Assembly: GCA_002429595.1 (NCBI GenBank)
Contig: DJAM01000143.1
Span: 1-6,371, forward strand
Direction of reading: 5' to 3'
DNA length: 6,371 nucleotides
Origin: Coxiellaceae bacterium UBA6002
Lineage (GTDB): Bacteria; Pseudomonadota; Gammaproteobacteria; UBA6002
A program made the position numbers and the translations under genes. The notes beneath the pieces were generated by a model. The model saw only the letters and a program-made list of their open reading frames with translations, was not told the DNA's origin and searched no databases. This document shows, one piece after another, positions 4,993 to 6,371 of this stretch. How positions within the stretch are numbered: the stretch's first letter is position 1; every line of letters begins with the position of its first letter.

Positions 4993-6344
4993 GTAAAGTT
5001 AAAACGATTTACACTTGTCAAACTTGTGGCATACAAGCACCAAAATGGGCTGGCCAATGTGGTGATTGTGGCACTTGGAACTCCTTTGTAGAAGACGTAA
5101 TTTCAACAGCGCGAAGTCAGCGTTTCCAAGGTTATGCGACGGGTTCAAGTGCACAAGCAACATTGTTAGCCGAAGTAGAGTTAACTGATCTAGAACGAAT
5201 TAGTACTGAGCTTGCTGAATTCGATCTAGTTTTGGGGGGCGGTTTAGTTGCAGGTTCAGTGATTTTGATCGGTGGCGATCCTGGAATCGGTAAATCCACT
5301 TTGTTGTTACAAACTGTGTGTCAATTAAGTCAGGAACACTCCTGTTTATATGTCACAGGAGAAGAATCGTTACAGCAAGTCACTTTGCGTGCCAGACGAC
5401 TTAACTTGCCTCAAACAAGTTTACGATTACTCGCAGAAACACAAGTAGAAAGCATTATTCATATTGCGAATCAACATAAACCACAGGTTATGGTCATCGA
5501 TTCGATTCAAACAATTTATACCGAAACATTGCAATCAGCACCTGGCGGTGTGTCTCAAGTGCGAGAAAGCGCAGCACAATTAGTTCGTTATGCCAAACAA
5601 ACCGGCACGATTTTATTTTTAGTAGGTCATGTCACTAAAGAAGGTACGTTAGCGGGGCCACGTGTACTCGAACACATGGTGGACACTGTTTTATATTTTG
5701 AAGGTGAAACTGATAATCGCTATCGAATTATACGTGCTGTTAAAAATCGCTTTGGTGCAGTTAATGAACTTGGCGTTTTTGCAATGACTGATAAAGGCTT
5801 GCGCCAGGTCAACAACCCGTCCGCTATTTTTTTATCGCACTACCAACAAGAAGTTTCCGGCAGTTCAGTTATGGTCACGTGGGAAGGTACCAGGCCGCTG
5901 TTAGTTGAAGTACAAGCATTGGTTGATGAAAGTCATTTAGGAAATCCACGACGTGTGACAGTGGGGTTGGAGCATAATCGTTTAGCCATGTTATTAGCAG
6001 TATTACATCGACATGGTGGTGTTGCGACTTACGCGCATGATGTATTTGTGAATGTCGTCGGTGGCGTTAAAGTCACCGAAACTGCAGTCGATCTTGCTTT
6101 GTTGCTCGCCATATTATCTAGCTTAAAAAATAAACCATTACCAAATGAATTAATTGTGTTTGGTGAAGTAGGTTTGGCAGGAGAAATTCGCCCTGTGCAA
6201 AGCGGCCAAGAAAGATTGCGCGAAGCGGCAAAACATGGTTTCAAAACAGCTATTGTGCCAGCGGCTAATGCCCCTAAAAATCCCATTCCAAATTTGCAGA
6301 TTATTCCTGTTGATCATCTGAAAAAAGCTTTGGATGTTTGGTAA
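4989..6344 (+). CDS. radA: DNA repair/recombination protein RadA (Sms), 451 aa
   Basis: RadA is a hexameric, DnaB-like ATP-driven helicase that extends branches during homologous recombination and helps process recombination intermediates. All family parts are present in order. There is an N-terminal zinc finger with C10, C13, C24 and C27, and a RecA-like ATPase with Walker A GDPGIGKST (96-104) and Walker B VMVID (167-171). The RadA-specific KNRFG motif is at 252-256. A C-terminal Lon-protease-like domain spans about 275-451, including GLEHNRLAMLLAVL (326-339) and FGEVGLAGEIR (391-401). This domain is normally non-proteolytic in RadA. The full length is typical. The ATG at 4989 is chosen because it starts at the zinc finger and overlaps the hemB stop as ATGA. 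An in-frame TTG at 4974 would only add five residues inside hemB. No strong ribosome binding site precedes the ATG, which fits coupling to hemB translation. Confidence 0.98.
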   Translation: MSKVKTIYTCQTCGIQAPKWAGQCGDCGTWNSFVEDVISTARSQRFQGYATGSSAQATLLAEVELTDLERISTELAEFDLVLGGGLVAGSVILIGGDPGIGKSTLLLQTVCQLSQEHSCLYVTGEESLQQVTLRARRLNLPQTSLRLLAETQVESIIHIANQHKPQVMVIDSIQTIYTETLQSAPGGVSQVRESAAQLVRYAKQTGTILFLVGHVTKEGTLAGPRVLEHMVDTVLYFEGETDNRYRIIRAVKNRFGAVNELGVFAMTDKGLRQVNNPSAIFLSHYQQEVSGSSVMVTWEGTRPLLVEVQALVDESHLGNPRRVTVGLEHNRLAMLLAVLHRHGGVATYAHDVFVNVVGGVKVTETAVDLALLLAILSSLKNKPLPNELIVFGEVGLAGEIRPVQSGQERLREAAKHGFKTAIVPAANAPKNPIPNLQIIPVDHLKKALDVW

Positions 6345-6354
6345 CTTTAGAAGC

Positions 6355-6371
6355 TCCCTCTCCCCCTTGGG
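6355..6371. repeat. Possible first arm of a GC-rich inverted repeat, cut by the window end
   Basis: Eleven bases after the radA stop the sequence becomes CCCTCTCCCCCTTGGG, a sharp change from the AT-rich surroundings. C-rich arms of this shape, followed by a short loop and GGGAGAGGG, are common in dispersed intergenic palindromes of proteobacteria. They can also act as terminator-like stems. Only the first arm and the beginning GGG of a possible second arm are inside the window, so this is a suggestion. Confidence 0.35.

Overview
The window looks like a chromosomal segment of a moderately AT-rich gammaproteobacterium. The support is a zinc-type HemB, a full-length RadA, a small DUF962/Mpo1-like membrane protein and a short single-RRM protein. 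The Fic protein and AT-rich composition would suit the Legionellales (Legionella/Coxiella/Aquicella/Berkiella-like bacteria), but that placement is an inference from gene content and feel, not from a search.

Left end (1-624): the last codons of an unidentified plus-strand gene run into a compact bidirectional terminator. This is shared with a convergent minus-strand gene for an 89-residue RNA-recognition-motif protein. The RRM gene and the next gene, a plus-strand Fic gene, are divergent. The space between them holds a candidate RRM promoter and, next to fic, two perfect 21-bp direct repeats.

Middle (625-3889): a 494-residue protein carries an AbiEi-type winged-helix regulatory region followed by a complete Fic AMP-transferase domain with an internal class II inhibitory helix. 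It converges on a minus-strand gene for a single-pass membrane protein of unknown function, which contains a metalloprotease-like motif whose first His is Asn. Behind that, on the same strand, lies the DUF962/Mpo1-like gene, whose second usual His motif reads Tyr. Parts of the fic gene are clearly more AT-rich than hemB.

Right end (3988-6371): hemB (porphobilinogen synthase) and radA (DNA recombination/repair helicase) form a tight operon with a 4-base ATGA overlap, driven by a promoter with a perfect TATAAT -10 box. After radA the window ends inside what looks like the first arm of a GC-rich inverted repeat.

The most interesting unit is the fic locus. A putative DNA-binding domain, a toxin-like AMP-transferase and its own inhibitory helix sit on one polypeptide, with paired operator-like repeats over its promoter. 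This would make a one-gene, self-regulating counterpart of a toxin-antitoxin system. The domains are of known kinds; the autoregulatory circuit is an inference.
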